This document shows, piece by piece, positions 61,215 through 62,216 of a DNA stretch of 62,216 bases. A program made the translations under genes and the position numbers. Source of the DNA: Bacteroidaceae bacterium (GTDB taxonomy: Bacteria > Bacteroidota > Bacteroidia > Bacteroidales > Bacteroidaceae). The DNA lies in the NCBI GenBank assembly GCA_900770665.1, contig CAAGKZ010000091.1:1-62216 (forward strand). The letters run 5' to 3'. Position 1 is the stretch's first letter; every line of letters begins with the position of its first letter. The notes under the pieces are model-generated. The model was not told where the DNA came from and did not search any database. It saw only the letters and a program-made list of their open reading frames with translations.

Positions 61215-61520
61215 ATGACAAATGTTCACCAATATTGGGTATATTTGATGTCGAATTGGACACGCACGGTTTTATACATAGGCGTGACAAATGACTTATA
61301 CCGGAGATATGTTGAGCATAAGACAGGTGAAATAAAGGGATTTACGCAAAAATACAAATGTCACTATCTTGTCTATTACGAGGAGTATAATTCCATCGAT
61401 GATGCTATAGCGCGTGAGAAGGAATTGAAAGGTTGGATAAGAGAGAAAAAGGAACGGCTTATTGCAGAGATGAATCCCGGAAAGGAAGATTTGGCGGTAA
61501 AATTGGGTTGGTGTGATTGA
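61215..61520 (+). CDS. GIY-YIG family nuclease (single domain)
   Basis: 101 aa, a stand-alone GIY-YIG endonuclease domain of the UPF0213/YhbQ kind. Catalytic landmarks: YWVYLM and LYIGVTNDLYRRYVEHK (the Y, YIG and Arg), then the conserved Glu in AIAREKELKGW and a final Lys-rich helix. No DNA-binding domain is attached. The start codon overlaps a repeat-type end (AAATGACA), and family B units lie on both sides within 40 nt. It could be a passenger of the repeat cluster or a partner in repeat movement; neither is shown. Confidence 0.88.
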   Translation: MTNVHQYWVYLMSNWTRTVLYIGVTNDLYRRYVEHKTGEIKGFTQKYKCHYLVYYEEYNSIDDAIAREKELKGWIREKKERLIAEMNPGKEDLAVKLGWCD

Positions 61521-61557
61521 TTGTAAATTGAGGACTATGCCCGAATGCGCATTGCAT

Positions 61558-61624
61558 TGTCATCCTGAACGTAGTGAAGGATCTAGAGAAAATGGTATAG
61601 ATTCTTCGTTGCACTCAGAATGAC
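61558..61624 (+). repeat. Family B hairpin repeat
   Basis: TGTCATCCTGAACGTAGTGA to CTCAGAATGACA with the usual inner arms, 38 nt after the GIY-YIG stop. Confidence 0.8.
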
Positions 61625-61640
61625 AAGTATCGCATAGAAT

Positions 61641-61689
61641 TTTCGCGATGCTCAGACGTGTTGTTGAGGGCTCTGCCCGAAAAATGACA
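61641..61689 (+). repeat. Family B repeat, right arm only
   Basis: TTTCGCGATGCTCAGACGTG to AAAAATGACA, identical in layout to the long right arm of the 61027-61119 copy. The left arm is missing. Confidence 0.75.
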
Positions 61690-61766
61690 ATCTGGGATGC
61701 AAAAAAATGAACTGATTTAAAAAAGTACGAAAATACAATACTAACAATATAAAAACCATTGAAACT

Positions 61767-62216
61767 ATGGCAGCAATTCCTGAATTCAAGTATGCCCACA
61801 TGTTCCAGCATGGACAGGACACAACAGAGTATTATCTCTTGACAAAAGAGGGTGTGTCAGTGGGCGAGTTTGAGGGTAAACCAATCCTTAAAGTTACTCC
61901 CGAGGCTTTGACACTCTTGTCACGCACAGCCTTCCGCGATGTGTCGTTTATGCTTCGCCGCGCTCATAACGAGCAGGTAGCAAAGATTTTGAACGACCCC
62001 GAGGCTAGCGACAACGACAAGTATGTAGCACTCACATTCCTCCGCAATGCCGAGGTTGCCTGCAAGGGTCAGCTCCCATTGTGCCAGGATACAGGTACAG
62101 CAATCATCCATGGCGAGAAAGGCCAGCAGGTGTGGACAGGTTTCTGCGACGAGGAGGCTCTTTCACGCGGTGTGTTCGATACATACACACAGGAGAATCT
62201 GCGTTACAGCCAGAAC
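61767..62216 (+). CDS. Class I fumarate hydratase, N-terminal part (cut by the window end)
   Basis: The 150 codons present, beginning MAAIPEFKYAHMFQHG, match the start of the iron-sulfur class I fumarase: LLSRTAFRDVSFMLRRAH, FLRNAEVACKGQLPLCQDTGTA with the first cluster Cys in LPLCQDTGTA. The enzyme hydrates fumarate to malate, working in the reductive branch to succinate in gut Bacteroidales. The gene continues past the window. No clear promoter was seen in the repeat-rich upstream region. Confidence 0.92.
   Translation, partial: MAAIPEFKYAHMFQHGQDTTEYYLLTKEGVSVGEFEGKPILKVTPEALTLLSRTAFRDVSFMLRRAHNEQVAKILNDPEASDNDKYVALTFLRNAEVACKGQLPLCQDTGTAIIHGEKGQQVWTGFCDEEALSRGVFDTYTQENLRYSQN

Noticed and set aside
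60732..61689. Repeat cluster as a possible CRISPR array
   Set aside because: Units are palindromic, differ in length and are not separated by regular spacers; no cas genes are present.

Overview
The window looks like a chromosomal segment of a gut-type member of the order Bacteroidales. The evidence is: Bacteroidetes promoters (TTTG, about 19 nt, TAnnTTTG) before several genes; almost no Shine-Dalgarno sequences; the gene string tsaB-DUF4290-murA-rimM-M23-dxr-rseP; a bifunctional ftcD; an S46 dipeptidyl peptidase; host-glycan hydrolases of families GH84, GH95 and GH109; and a T9SS-like C-terminal signature on a secreted protein. Genus cannot be assigned from the sequence alone.

Layout. 0.2-9.4 kb (minus): housekeeping run tsaB, DUF4290, murA, rimM, M23-like, dxr, rseP, then serpin and alkaline phosphatase. 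9.6-13.6 kb (plus): yicC, gmk, nadD, a MORN protein and a DUF3472 protein. 13.8-15.5 kb: GH109 enzyme with an odd Ala-rich tail. 15.7-21.9 kb (plus): aromatic amino acid cluster aroF, tyrA, aroB, aroA, pheA, aroQ. 22-26.6 kb (plus): nnrDE, a BASS-like transporter, PAP2 phosphatase and a REP-type (HUH/Y1) transposase interrupted by an in-frame TAG. 26.7-31.9 kb (minus): DASS transporter, porin and GH84. 32.1-33.1 kb (plus): thioredoxin and a small membrane protein. 33.1-48.1 kb (minus): a long amino-acid and peptide catabolism run: ftcD-hutU-hutH-hutI, then DPP11-like peptidase, AspT-like exchanger, an 81-aa orphan, GH95, a DNA/RNA endonuclease and a split LysO exporter. 48.3-50.2 kb (plus): two secreted proteins, the second frameshifted. 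50.4-52.1 kb: an AAA ATPase between an intact CAU tRNA and a truncated copy of the same tRNA. 52.2-54.4 kb (minus): NatAB-type ABC exporter. 54.6-60.7 kb: xerD, a TPR/OmpA-like lipoprotein, dprA, a secreted TonB_C-like protein (minus) and hflX. 60.7-61.8 kb: dense repeats around a GIY-YIG nuclease gene. The window ends inside a class I fumarase gene.

The most unusual layer is non-coding. At least three hairpin repeat families (A, B, C) and a strict 7-nt periodic purine-rich tract lie between genes. Family A hairpins change arm sequence while keeping complementarity around a constant CTTG. Heptad tracts overlap the stop codons of aroA and hflX. A REP-type transposase gene and a GIY-YIG nuclease gene, both plausible partners of such repeats, lie in the same 62 kb. 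All positions and motifs come from reading the sequence; no database search was possible.
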